39,010 nt of DNA, from positions 1 through 39,010 of the forward strand of contig JAAYDK010000208.1 in assembly GCA_012729295.1 (NCBI GenBank), written 5' to 3'. A model generated the notes under the pieces. The model did no database searches. It had not been told where the DNA came from and saw only the letters and a list, made by a program, of their open reading frames with translations. A program made the position numbers and the translations under genes. Shown here piece after piece: positions 8,153 to 15,320 of the stretch. Each line of letters opens with the position of its first letter. Positions within the stretch are counted from its first letter, which is position 1. Source of the DNA: Spirochaetales bacterium. GTDB lineage: Bacteria > Spirochaetota > Spirochaetia > Sphaerochaetales > Sphaerochaetaceae.

Positions 8153-9580
8153 CTAGCGGTTTACAATCCATTCGGCAATATCTTCAAGCACCATAGGATC
8201 GATCGTCGTTTCAATCGAAGCGTATTCGTCTACCGATCCAGTAGTTGCAGGCTGGAATAAGTGATTGAGGCCTTCGTAGATTTTTGTAGTATATTCGGTA
8301 TTACCCGATTCCTTGAGAATTGTTTCAATAGTGGGAACGTTAAGCGATGCGGTTACCTGCGTATCTTTCGAACCGTTTAAAATCAACGTCGGAATATCTA
8401 CTTTCGAAAGATATGGTGCTGGGTCGATAGTAAGAAACGCCATATACCACGGTGAGAACAGAGCTGACAATTGATTTTGTATGGCTTCAGGAGTCATTCC
8501 GGTGAGGGATAAAAGCTGAGACACCTGTGCTTTTCGCTGTTCGACGGGTAATGATTCGTCGATTATAATGGTATATATCTGCTTGTTAAGCGCAACGATT
8601 TGCTGAATTGCTGCTTCAGGTGCACCCTGTGCTCGTAATAATGCCGCACTCTGGTCTTCGAGTACCCGAATCCCATCGACGCCCGGTGCAGCCATAAGAA
8701 CGATAAAATCGACTTGCGAATTTCTTGATGCGATAATCGGAGCAATTAGGCCTCCTTCGCTGTGACCGATTATTCCTAATCGTTCATGGTCGACAAACGG
8801 TAGCGAGGTAAGATATTCCAAAGCACTTTCGGCATCATCGGCAAAATCTAAAGAAGTAGCGGTATCCAACGTTCCTTTCGAAGAGCCCACCCCGCGGTCG
8901 TCATAACGCAATACGACGATTCCGGCTCTGGTTAGAGCATCCGCCAATACTAAAAACGGCCTATGCCCCATAATCGCTTCATCTCGGTCCTGCTGGCCTG
9001 AACCACTTATCAGAATAACGGCGGGGTATCGTCCGTTTTCTTTCGGTCGGGTAATCGTACCGGCAAGTTCGAATCCTTCGATTTTTTGTAAAAACACCAC
9101 ATCTTCGCTGATGTATGGATATGGTGGTTTCGGATCTTGCATTCTAGCGGCAATCTCCGGTACCGATTCCAGCTTATGAAGGATCAGCGGTAAGGCCATC
9201 CCAGATTGTTCGAACGTTCCGGTAATGGTTGGTTCTGTACTTGTTTCGATTGTACCCGAGAATACGGCCTGCAAGGTATCGATTGTGAATGTGATGAAGC
9301 GAGTCTCTGAATCATATTCAGTGCTTGCTATCGGCAAATCCTTGATTCCCTGCTGGGGAACCGATAATTTTGCAGTATAACCCTGTTGTGACCGAGTAAT
9401 GGAAAAACCTAATTTCAGCGTAATTTGCTCTTGAACGGCCAAGTCTCCTTCCCAATATCCTTCGAGAATAATTGGAGATGCAGGTTGCACGACGGTTTCC
9501 ATAGATTCTTCGGTTTTCGTGGTGCATCCGAAGTTCGTCATCATGACCATAGCAATCAATACCAGTAACAGGCGATTCAT
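8153..9580 (-). CDS. Alpha/beta hydrolase, predicted lipoprotein
   Basis: A 475-aa exported esterase/peptidase-like hydrolase. The start at 9580 is fixed by GGAGG 5 bases upstream and by a lipoprotein signal: MNRLLLVLIAMVMMTNFGC, with the lipidated Cys at residue 19. The frame is open 72 codons further upstream through the rubredoxin gene, which I reject. Residues 30-140 form a beta-rich N-terminal region. The catalytic domain follows from about 160: oxyanion region GSGQQDRDE (192-201), nucleophile elbow GHSEGG (S274), Asp in NGSKD (D406) and His in GLNH (H440). The complete triad suggests activity. The family (Hydrolase_4/S9-like) includes acyl-aminoacyl peptidases and esterases; the substrate is not predictable. 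It lies downstream of rubredoxin behind a terminator that abuts its ribosome site. Confidence 0.85.
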   Translation of the reverse strand: MNRLLLVLIAMVMMTNFGCTTKTEESMETVVQPASPIILEGYWEGDLAVQEQITLKLGFSITRSQQGYTAKLSVPQQGIKDLPIASTEYDSETRFITFTIDTLQAVFSGTIETSTEPTITGTFEQSGMALPLILHKLESVPEIAARMQDPKPPYPYISEDVVFLQKIEGFELAGTITRPKENGRYPAVILISGSGQQDRDEAIMGHRPFLVLADALTRAGIVVLRYDDRGVGSSKGTLDTATSLDFADDAESALEYLTSLPFVDHERLGIIGHSEGGLIAPIIASRNSQVDFIVLMAAPGVDGIRVLEDQSAALLRAQGAPEAAIQQIVALNKQIYTIIIDESLPVEQRKAQVSQLLSLTGMTPEAIQNQLSALFSPWYMAFLTIDPAPYLSKVDIPTLILNGSKDTQVTASLNVPTIETILKESGNTEYTTKIYEGLNHLFQPATTGSVDEYASIETTIDPMVLEDIAEWIVNR

Positions 9581-9590
9581 ACATTCCTCC

Positions 9591-9621
9591 AAAAAAAATG
9601 GACCGTAGAAGTGTACGGTCC
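9591..9621 (-). terminator. Rho-independent terminator between rubredoxin and the hydrolase
   Basis: Read on the minus strand: GGACCGTA, six-base loop, TACGGTCC (9621-9614 and 9607-9600), one A, then eight T (9598-9591). The T run touches the GGAGG ribosome site of the hydrolase gene at 9586-9590. Confidence 0.85.
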
Positions 9622-9644
9622 TGCGACAGGCAAGTGAACTAATG

Positions 9645-9806
9645 TTAATCTTCAGGTGAAAAATCCGACTTGGCGGCTCCACACAACGGGCAGATCCAAT
9701 CATCTGGAAGATCTTCAAACGCTGTTCCCGGTTTAATTCCGTTATCGGGATCACCTTCCGCGGGATCATACACATAACCACACAAATCACATACATATTT
9801 TTTCAT
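9645..9806 (-). CDS. rub: Rubredoxin
   Basis: A small mononuclear-iron electron carrier of 53 aa, the classic length. The iron ligands are the two pairs CDLCGY (C6, C9) and CPLCGA (C39, C42), and the intervening [16 protein letters not shown] is typical. The start at 9806 has GGAGG 6 bases upstream. The 11 extra codons up to 9839 are not part of the family and overlap the promoter. In anaerobes rubredoxin commonly passes electrons to oxygen- or superoxide-detoxifying enzymes such as rubrerythrin or desulfoferrodoxin; neither lies in this window. It is transcribed alone, with its own promoter and terminator. Confidence 0.97.
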   Translation of the reverse strand: MKKYVCDLCGYVYDPAEGDPDNGIKPGTAFEDLPDDWICPLCGAAKSDFSPED

Positions 9807-9834
9807 CGTAATCCTCCGTAAACTTCTTGGATTA

Positions 9835-9863
9835 AGCATACAGCCCTATCAATAATTTTGCAA
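9835..9863 (-). promoter_or_regulatory. Promoter of the rubredoxin gene
   Basis: On the minus strand TTGCAA (9863-9858), a 17-bp spacer, then TATGCT (9840-9835). The start would be near 9828, leaving a leader of about 22 bases that includes GGAGG. Confidence 0.65.
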
Positions 9864-9884
9864 TCGAAAACAGAATTGGGCAAG

Positions 9885-10853
9885 CTATTCATATAAAATC
9901 AGTATTTTTTTCAGCCAATTGCAGAGCCGTTTGCGATACATGGGAGGTTCTATGATTTCCACAGCATCGCCACACTGGATGATCCTCAGCATGAGTTCGA
10001 TTGAGTTTTCTGCCTTCATCGAACAATATAATGCACCGTTTTCCCGATGTGTGAATATCGGGTCCGAATGGAGAATCTGCCTGAACGAATTCAAGGCAGA
10101 TCTTTCCTTTATCTTCATTACTAGCGGTATCATGTCGAGACTTTCGTATCCTGAAGCGGTGTTTTCGGGCTTTTGAAACGGTTTGAGGTTGTCTGGAATC
10201 GTGTAGGTTTCGTCAAGAATGACCGCATTGGTAATGGTTGCGATGTCTATAGTAGTTATCACCGTCGTATGTCGGAGTCTTCCGGTAACGCTGATAGGAT
10301 TTCGACCGTTTTCTTCTTCTCTAAAACCGATGAAGTACGGAGCAAACTCTGTTTCGATGGTTTCATTATCCCGGACGTGTTGGATACGAACGATTTTTCC
10401 CGAAACCCAAGAATCGATAAGAACTTCAAAAATCATGTTAAACTGGCCGGTAACATCACGTTTTTTATTGACTTCACGTTCGATTGATTCTGCCAGCGAA
10501 ACGATATTGTCAGCAATTTTCGGTGCATACGAACGCATATTCATGGCAATTTTTCTTAATCCCGATGCTAAATGCGGATTTTGGAATTCGGTATTAGTCG
10601 CCAATATTTCTGCCGACAGGTTGAACGCTAGAGACTCGTACACACTTAATTCTATCGATTCGTCACCTTCCTTGGGCCTAATCTTGATAAGATTATTATC
10701 CTCATATATGTCGATATAGTTCTTTAGCTCATCCACATAACGGCTGATGGTGGACCGATGAACACCCAAACGACGCGCAATTTCCGATCTTCGCAGGCCC
10801 TCCGGGTGCGAATGAAGCAGTAGATCAAGTTGCGCGACTCGTTCTCCTTTCAT
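9885..10853 (-). CDS. WYL-domain transcriptional regulator with N-terminal helix-turn-helix
   Basis: A 322-aa one-component regulator. Residues ~5-45 are a winged helix of the HTH_11/DeoR kind (LRRSEIARRLGVHRSTISRY). The C-terminal two thirds resemble the WYL family, which binds small or nucleic-acid ligands: an Sm-like barrel region with KIVRIQHVRD...APYFIGF and a C-terminal extension ending in a predicted mixed fold. The exact W-Y-L triplet is not conserved here. ATG 10853 has AAGGTGA upstream. It is divergent from slyX, and the 150-bp region between them holds an extended -10 promoter flanked by inverted repeats, which suggests autoregulation. The target genes are unknown. Confidence 0.75.
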   Translation of the reverse strand: MKGERVAQLDLLLHSHPEGLRRSEIARRLGVHRSTISRYVDELKNYIDIYEDNNLIKIRPKEGDESIELSVYESLAFNLSAEILATNTEFQNPHLASGLRKIAMNMRSYAPKIADNIVSLAESIEREVNKKRDVTGQFNMIFEVLIDSWVSGKIVRIQHVRDNETIETEFAPYFIGFREEENGRNPISVTGRLRHTTVITTIDIATITNAVILDETYTIPDNLKPFQKPENTASGYESLDMIPLVMKIKERSALNSFRQILHSDPIFTHRENGALYCSMKAENSIELMLRIIQCGDAVEIIEPPMYRKRLCNWLKKILILYE

Positions 10854-10872
10854 GTAATCACCTTCTTTTCTG

Positions 10873-10941
10873 CACCATATTGCAACAAATTTGATTCAGT
10901 ATAGCATGATATGGTGTGTTTACCTATCAGAAATGTTGCAA
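10873..10941. promoter_or_regulatory. Divergent control region: regulator promoter flanked by inverted repeats
   Basis: The minus-strand promoter of the WYL regulator is an extended -10, TGC-TATACT (10906-10898). It is enclosed by an inverted repeat CACCATAT (10873-10880) / ATATGGTG (10909-10916). A second pair, TTGCAACA (10880-10887) / TGTTGCAA (10934-10941), is nested with it. Both pairs are exact. Such symmetry around a -10 suits a self-repressing regulator. Confidence 0.45.
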
Positions 10942-10969
10942 ACTCACCCACGCCGTCTAGTTGATTTCA

Positions 10970-10998
10970 TAGACGAGTATATAAGAATTGCATACAAT
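10970..10998 (+). promoter_or_regulatory. Candidate promoter of slyX giving a leaderless mRNA
   Basis: TAGACG (10970-10975, 4/6 of consensus), 17 bp, TACAAT (10993-10998). The ATG at 11005 comes 6 bases after the -10, where transcription should start, and has no Shine-Dalgarno in the right place. Confidence 0.4.
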
Positions 10999-11004
10999 CT
11001 AGGT

Positions 11005-11208
11005 ATGGAAGAAAGCATAACACGGCTTGAAATGAAAACAGCTTTTATGGAAGATACGCTGCTTACGCTGAACACTCTCGTTGTAGAACAGCAAAAGCAA
11101 ATAGATGCGTTAACGACAGCGGTTCAAAAACTTGAGGCTAGGCTCGGTTATCTGATTGAAATGGAAGGCGAGGGGGCTAAAGCGGACCAGAGGCCTCCCC
11201 ACTACTGA
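11005..11208 (+). CDS. slyX: SlyX family coiled-coil protein
   Basis: A 67-aa protein that is almost wholly a coiled coil (MEESITRLEMKTAFMEDTLLTLN... QQKQIDALTTAVQKLEARL) and ends in the hallmark PPHY. Proteobacterial SlyX has the same size, heptads and terminal PPHY; its function is not established. The frame is open 38 codons upstream to 10891, but those residues lie across the regulator promoter and do not fit the family. The stop overlaps the stop of the convergent thioesterase gene by 7 bp. A -10 element sits just before the ATG, so the mRNA may be leaderless. Confidence 0.8.
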   Translation: MEESITRLEMKTAFMEDTLLTLNTLVVEQQKQIDALTTAVQKLEARLGYLIEMEGEGAKADQRPPHY

Positions 11209-11999
11209 TGTACCGAATCTCTCTTTCTCCAAACGGTGCGCGCCAGACTGACTGTCTGAATTTCCCCTTCTTTGTTTAGCTTTTCGATTTTATGCATCAA
11301 TTCCGGTTCTTCGGCATGCAGGCCGTCTGATGATACGAGCGCGCTGTGCACAGTTATTTGATCCTCGCGTTGTGTTTCGGATGTGTATGAGATGTCGATT
11401 TCAGTAACTTTGTAATGATCTCTAAAGTCATTCGGCAGAGCATCCAGCATCCAGGAAACATAGGAAATATTATTTATGTGTCCGTTGAAATCTGCATCAC
11501 TATACAAAATTGTCGGATGATACTTCGGTAATTGATCCAGGGTGTCGTCAAACTGTTTCTGCCTGCCAAGGTCGCAATCTAGCTCGAATGGAGCTTTACT
11601 TCCGTCAAATCGTTCATAGAGCATAGGATTGCGCGATGGCCGGTGTGTATGTAAGTCTATTACCATCCATTGCGAAATAGCGCGAAATACTTCGCTTCCC
11701 TGAGTGTCGGTACCGACAGTTACTCTCGGGAAATAAAATTTCCATGGTTTTTGCGGCCATGTTTCAACTGAAATCGTTTCAGGCCAGACAATATATTTTG
11801 CTATGTTCAGTTTGGTTCTGATTAACACCCAAGTCATTCCTTTTTGCCTTAATTGCGGAATACTGGCATCAAGTTTATAAGCATGTAGCCCTGCAACTTC
11901 TTGAATAATCTGAAGGTAGTAGGTCAGTCGGGCGTAATAAAACGGATCTACCTGGAAACTGTATAGGGTAACGTCGGTCTTGTAAGTCGGCAAATTCAT
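11202..11999 (-). CDS. Acyl-[acyl-carrier-protein] thioesterase (FatA/FatB-like)
   Basis: It hydrolyses acyl-ACP to release free fatty acid; 265 aa with two hot-dog domains. The first has MTWVLIRTKLNI and the phrase FRAISQWMVIDLHTHRPSR. The second carries the catalytic network of the plant/bacterial acyl-ACP thioesterases: D170-x-N172-x-H174-x-N176 followed by SYVSWMLDALP, and a Glu in YTSE (E208). All are present, so it should be active. The start codon overlaps the rsmD stop (ATGA at 11999-11996), so translation is likely coupled. It is the last gene of the dnaE-yggT-recG-rsmD run. The fatty-acid chain length preferred cannot be read from the sequence. Confidence 0.87.
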   Translation of the reverse strand: MNLPTYKTDVTLYSFQVDPFYYARLTYYLQIIQEVAGLHAYKLDASIPQLRQKGMTWVLIRTKLNIAKYIVWPETISVETWPQKPWKFYFPRVTVGTDTQGSEVFRAISQWMVIDLHTHRPSRNPMLYERFDGSKAPFELDCDLGRQKQFDDTLDQLPKYHPTILYSDADFNGHINNISYVSWMLDALPNDFRDHYKVTEIDISYTSETQREDQITVHSALVSSDGLHAEEPELMHKIEKLNKEGEIQTVSLARTVWRKRDSVHQ

Positions 12000-12547
12000 G
12001 TCTCGTCCTTTTCTCGATTCTTGTAAAAGCGCAATAAGGATCTCCCGTAAGCGCGTTCGTCGATAAACGCAAGGCTGCCTATGCGTTCACTCCACAGTTT
12101 TTTCTCTTCGGACGGATAGTGAATGATAAATAGACCGCCTTCCTTGACCACATGCTTTTCTGCAATCAGAGCCGCTAGCTCGGTTTTTCCTTTGAAAGGA
12201 AACGGAGGGTCGGCATACACGATATCATAATCTTGTTTTGCCTGGCGGATGAACGACTGCACGGATGTGACGAACAACGTTATCTGTGATTCTACGATAG
12301 AGATGTTTTGCATGATGACAGATCGTTTGCCCTTATCCATTTCAACGAGATGTACCGTAGAAGCTCCGCGTGAAGCGGCCTCGATTCCGACCGAACCGCT
12401 ACCAGAAAAGAGATCTAAAAACGAACAGTCGCTCAAATCACCGAGGATGGCGAATAAAGAGGTTCTCATTCGATCCATTGCCGGTCTGATTTCGCCCGGG
12501 GGACATTTGATAGTTCTGCCGCAATACCGGCCGCCTGTAATCCTCAT
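11996..12547 (-). CDS. rsmD: 16S rRNA (guanine(966)-N2)-methyltransferase
   Basis: An S-adenosylmethionine enzyme that methylates G966 of 16S rRNA in assembled 30S subunits. The start at 12547 (183 aa) begins the family N terminus MRITGGRYCGR with GAGGA 10 bases upstream; the ten extra codons to 12577 are less likely. SAM-binding motif I is DLFSGSGSVGIEAASRGA (45-62), followed by the acidic LVEMD (68-71). The catalytic motif is DPPF at 113-116, the RsmD version of N/DPPY. RPAMDRMRTSLFAIL near residue 21 is also typical. It sits between recG and the thioesterase. A weak A/T-rich hairpin followed by eight T precedes it at about 12578-12605, so some recG transcripts may end there. Confidence 0.92.
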   Translation of the reverse strand: MRITGGRYCGRTIKCPPGEIRPAMDRMRTSLFAILGDLSDCSFLDLFSGSGSVGIEAASRGASTVHLVEMDKGKRSVIMQNISIVESQITLFVTSVQSFIRQAKQDYDIVYADPPFPFKGKTELAALIAEKHVVKEGGLFIIHYPSEEKKLWSERIGSLAFIDERAYGRSLLRFYKNREKDET

Positions 12548-12612
12548 TGCATCCGATTCCTCATATGGCAAGACCATAAGACTTCAAGAAAAAAAATACA
12601 ACTACTATGATG

Positions 12613-14697
12613 TTATAACTCCATCGATCGTTCTTCGAACGGAGGAGCATGCAGCAACACGTTTCTGATAGTAGCGTGTGATGCCGAAAGCAACGGAGTG
12701 TCTTTTTTTAAGACGGAATCGACCGCAGTCCTTACTTCGGTAATGAGGGGAAGATCGGTAGTCAGGCTTGCGAAACGGAGCTTCAGAAATCCAGATTGCC
12801 TTGTTCCTGCCACTTCGCCAGGACCTCGAATCAGCAAATCTTGTTCAGCGATGTAAAAACCGTCTGTCGAATCTTTCATCACCATGAGCCTTTGTCGGGC
12901 ATCATCGCTTAAATCTGCTTCGTAGACTAAAAAACAGTAGGATTGGAGCGTACTTCGTCCGACTCGTCCACGCAGCTGGTGTAGAGCCGCCAGTCCGAAG
13001 CGTTCGGCATGCTCGATTACCATGCAGGTTGCATTCGGTATATCGATTCCGACTTCTACGACGCTTGTAGATACCAGATATGATATTTCTCCGCGATTGA
13101 AGCGCAACAAGATATCGACCTTTTCATTCTCTGGGAGACGGCTATGAATCAATGCAGCCGGGATTCCTGGGTACATTTCCTGCGATAGCTTTTTGAACAT
13201 CGATTCAACATCCCGTAGATTTGAATTTCCGTCCGATTCGATACGTGGATAGACGAAGTATGCCTGATGGCCTCGCGAAAACTCGACTTTGATAGCTGCA
13301 TACATCCTTTCTCTGCTTTGATTCGATACCAGATACGTAACAATCGCAATTCTTCCGACAGGCATCGTTCGAATCGTCGAGATATCGAGGTCTCCGAATA
13401 CAGTCAGAGCGAGTGTTCTGGGAATCGGAGTTGCGCTCATCATCAGCACGTCCGGATACGATGCTTTGTCTAAAAGAGATAACCTCTGTACGACACCGAA
13501 TCGCTGCTGCTCGTCTATGATGATATAGCGGAGGTTTGCAAACGTGACGTCTTCGGAAAATAGCGCATGTGTTCCGATAATTATGTCGATATCGTGGTGT
13601 TCTAGAGCTTTTAGCAAGTTTCTTCGTGCAATCCCTGTTACGCTTCCGGTTAAAAATGCGATGCGTACACCAAACGGTTCGAGCATTCCCGCTGCCTTCT
13701 CCGCATGTTGGCGTGCAAGCAGTTCGGTCGGAGCCATGAAGGCTACCTGGCCCTGCTCTTGGATAACCCGTAGTGCAGAAATCCATGCTACGAGTGTTTT
13801 TCCGGATCCGACATCTCCTTGAAGCAATCGATTCATCGGGGCTGCAAGAGCCATATCTCTACGAATCTCTTCTAATGCATGCATTTGGTCTTTGGTCAGA
13901 GAAAAGGGAAGAGAATGGATAAAACGATTTTCTAATACTGTAATTTCAGTATTCTTAAGGTTTTTATTGCCTGTCCTTGTACTATTCGTTTTTCTTCTTC
14001 CGATGAGTTGAAGATAGAATAATTCAGTAAAGGCAAGCGTTTTGAGAGCTGATTTCAATATCGTCTGGGACTCTGGCTCGTGAAGAATCCTGATTGCCGA
14101 ATCGGTATCGAGCAATTGATGTTCTTTCATAATATATTCAGGTAGTTCGTTCTCAAGAACCCCGCACTGTCCGAGAATCCCGGCTATGTCGCGTCTTATG
14201 ATTCTTTGAGTCAATATACCGGATAAAGGATATACCGGAATCATCTTGCCGAAATCATGCGGAAGCGACCCGTCTGGCAATACCGGTGTCATTTCGAATT
14301 GGGAGCTTTGCAACTCGTGAAAATGTCTCTGAAATTGCCCGTATAGATAAAACAGCGATCCGATGCGTAATACACGTTCTAAAAAATTTCTCCCGAAACA
14401 AAGCAGGGAGGCTCTTTGTGATCCCGATTCATCGGCATCGCGGACAATGACTTTTAACGTTCTTTTTTTTCCAGATCCAAAATAACTGTGCGATACTACC
14501 TGAACTATCGTATTCGCTTGTCCGCCATCGGGAATTTCACTAAGCGATGTGAATGAAGTACGGTCTTCATAAGATCGTGGAGCACAGAGCAAAAGATCGG
14601 CCCAAGTCTCGATTCCCAGGTTTTCGTATGCCTTCGCAACACCTTTTCCTACACCTTTGAGGGCTGTTACCGGTTGCTTAAGTTGCCGAATGAACAT
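12613..14697 (-). CDS. recG: ATP-dependent DNA helicase RecG
   Basis: It unwinds and reverses stalled replication forks and branched recombination intermediates. 694 aa, the same length as the E. coli protein. The N-terminal wedge/OB domain begins with the hairpin-helix phrase VTALKGVGKGVAKAYENLGIE. Motor motifs: Walker A GDVGSGKT (about 295), DEQQ (about 395, the usual DEQH/Q box), SATPIPRTLALTVFGDLD (motif III), and VSTSVVEVGIDIPNA with QLRGRVGR (motifs V and VI). The TRG region follows (GFYIAEQDLLIRGPGEVAGTRQSG). The start has AGGTGA just upstream and lies 10 bases from the end of the YggT gene. Confidence 0.97.
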   Translation of the reverse strand: MFIRQLKQPVTALKGVGKGVAKAYENLGIETWADLLLCAPRSYEDRTSFTSLSEIPDGGQANTIVQVVSHSYFGSGKKRTLKVIVRDADESGSQRASLLCFGRNFLERVLRIGSLFYLYGQFQRHFHELQSSQFEMTPVLPDGSLPHDFGKMIPVYPLSGILTQRIIRRDIAGILGQCGVLENELPEYIMKEHQLLDTDSAIRILHEPESQTILKSALKTLAFTELFYLQLIGRRKTNSTRTGNKNLKNTEITVLENRFIHSLPFSLTKDQMHALEEIRRDMALAAPMNRLLQGDVGSGKTLVAWISALRVIQEQGQVAFMAPTELLARQHAEKAAGMLEPFGVRIAFLTGSVTGIARRNLLKALEHHDIDIIIGTHALFSEDVTFANLRYIIIDEQQRFGVVQRLSLLDKASYPDVLMMSATPIPRTLALTVFGDLDISTIRTMPVGRIAIVTYLVSNQSRERMYAAIKVEFSRGHQAYFVYPRIESDGNSNLRDVESMFKKLSQEMYPGIPAALIHSRLPENEKVDILLRFNRGEISYLVSTSVVEVGIDIPNATCMVIEHAERFGLAALHQLRGRVGRSTLQSYCFLVYEADLSDDARQRLMVMKDSTDGFYIAEQDLLIRGPGEVAGTRQSGFLKLRFASLTTDLPLITEVRTAVDSVLKKDTPLLSASHATIRNVLLHAPPFEERSMEL

Positions 14698-14707
14698 CGG
14701 TTCACCT

Positions 14708-15310
14708 CTAGAAGGGTAAATTGGCCAGAAGGTTGGTCGCTATTCCGATTATAATAGACAGGAGAATAAACAGTGCGATCATGATAAGCAGAGAAGCCAA
14801 TACAAGATTACGGTTTGACGTTTCCTTACCTCTAAATACGTACCGCAACACCATATCGAGAATCTTGTTGAGCCATGTATCGAGTACTGCAATCAACTGT
14901 ATCGAATGCTCGGTACGACGGAAACACAAGTAAAGCCGTATTGCAAGCATGATGCAGAGGATACCTACGACATAGGCTCCCGCCGACCACCACAGCGAAC
15001 GCACGATTAAAGCTAGGGCATAACCGACTGACATATGGCCGGTATATGCATAGGTCTGCAGCAGGCGTTGTACGATATTCAGAGAAATCAGTGCGACTAG
15101 AGGGCTGAAATCAAGTCTGCCTATCGTAACCGGCACAAATCGCTTGAAGAAATGTAAATACGGATCGACGATTTTATAGATAAGTTCAACTACCGGACCC
15201 CTGCCTGATTGTACCTGGGGAAGTTGAATCCACGTAAGAAAAATCCTAATAATCACCAGTAGATAATAGATTGATAATAAAAATGCGAGTATCCGTGCAA
15301 TTTCTTGCAT
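14708..15310 (-). CDS. YggT family membrane protein with two YggT units
   Basis: A 200-aa inner-membrane protein. It shows two repeats of the YggT pattern: transmembrane segment, a short RIFLTW-like basic/aromatic stretch, a DPYLHFFKRFVP-type amphipathic segment, then a second transmembrane segment (about 5-85 and 105-190). The second copy is degenerate (LDTWLNKILDMVLRYVF). YggT proteins are linked to osmotic shock tolerance and to cell-shape or division loci, but no molecular function is settled. GGAGG lies 6 bases before ATG 15310 and overlaps the end of dnaE, so it is co-transcribed and probably translationally coupled with dnaE. Confidence 0.85.
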   Translation of the reverse strand: MQEIARILAFLLSIYYLLVIIRIFLTWIQLPQVQSGRGPVVELIYKIVDPYLHFFKRFVPVTIGRLDFSPLVALISLNIVQRLLQTYAYTGHMSVGYALALIVRSLWWSAGAYVVGILCIMLAIRLYLCFRRTEHSIQLIAVLDTWLNKILDMVLRYVFRGKETSNRNLVLASLLIMIALFILLSIIIGIATNLLANLPF

Positions 15311-15320
15311 TTGCAGCCTC

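Noticed and set aside
12578-12605. Terminator between recG and rsmD
   Set aside because: Eight T follow a stem of only six A/T-rich pairs including a wobble, too weak to list with confidence.
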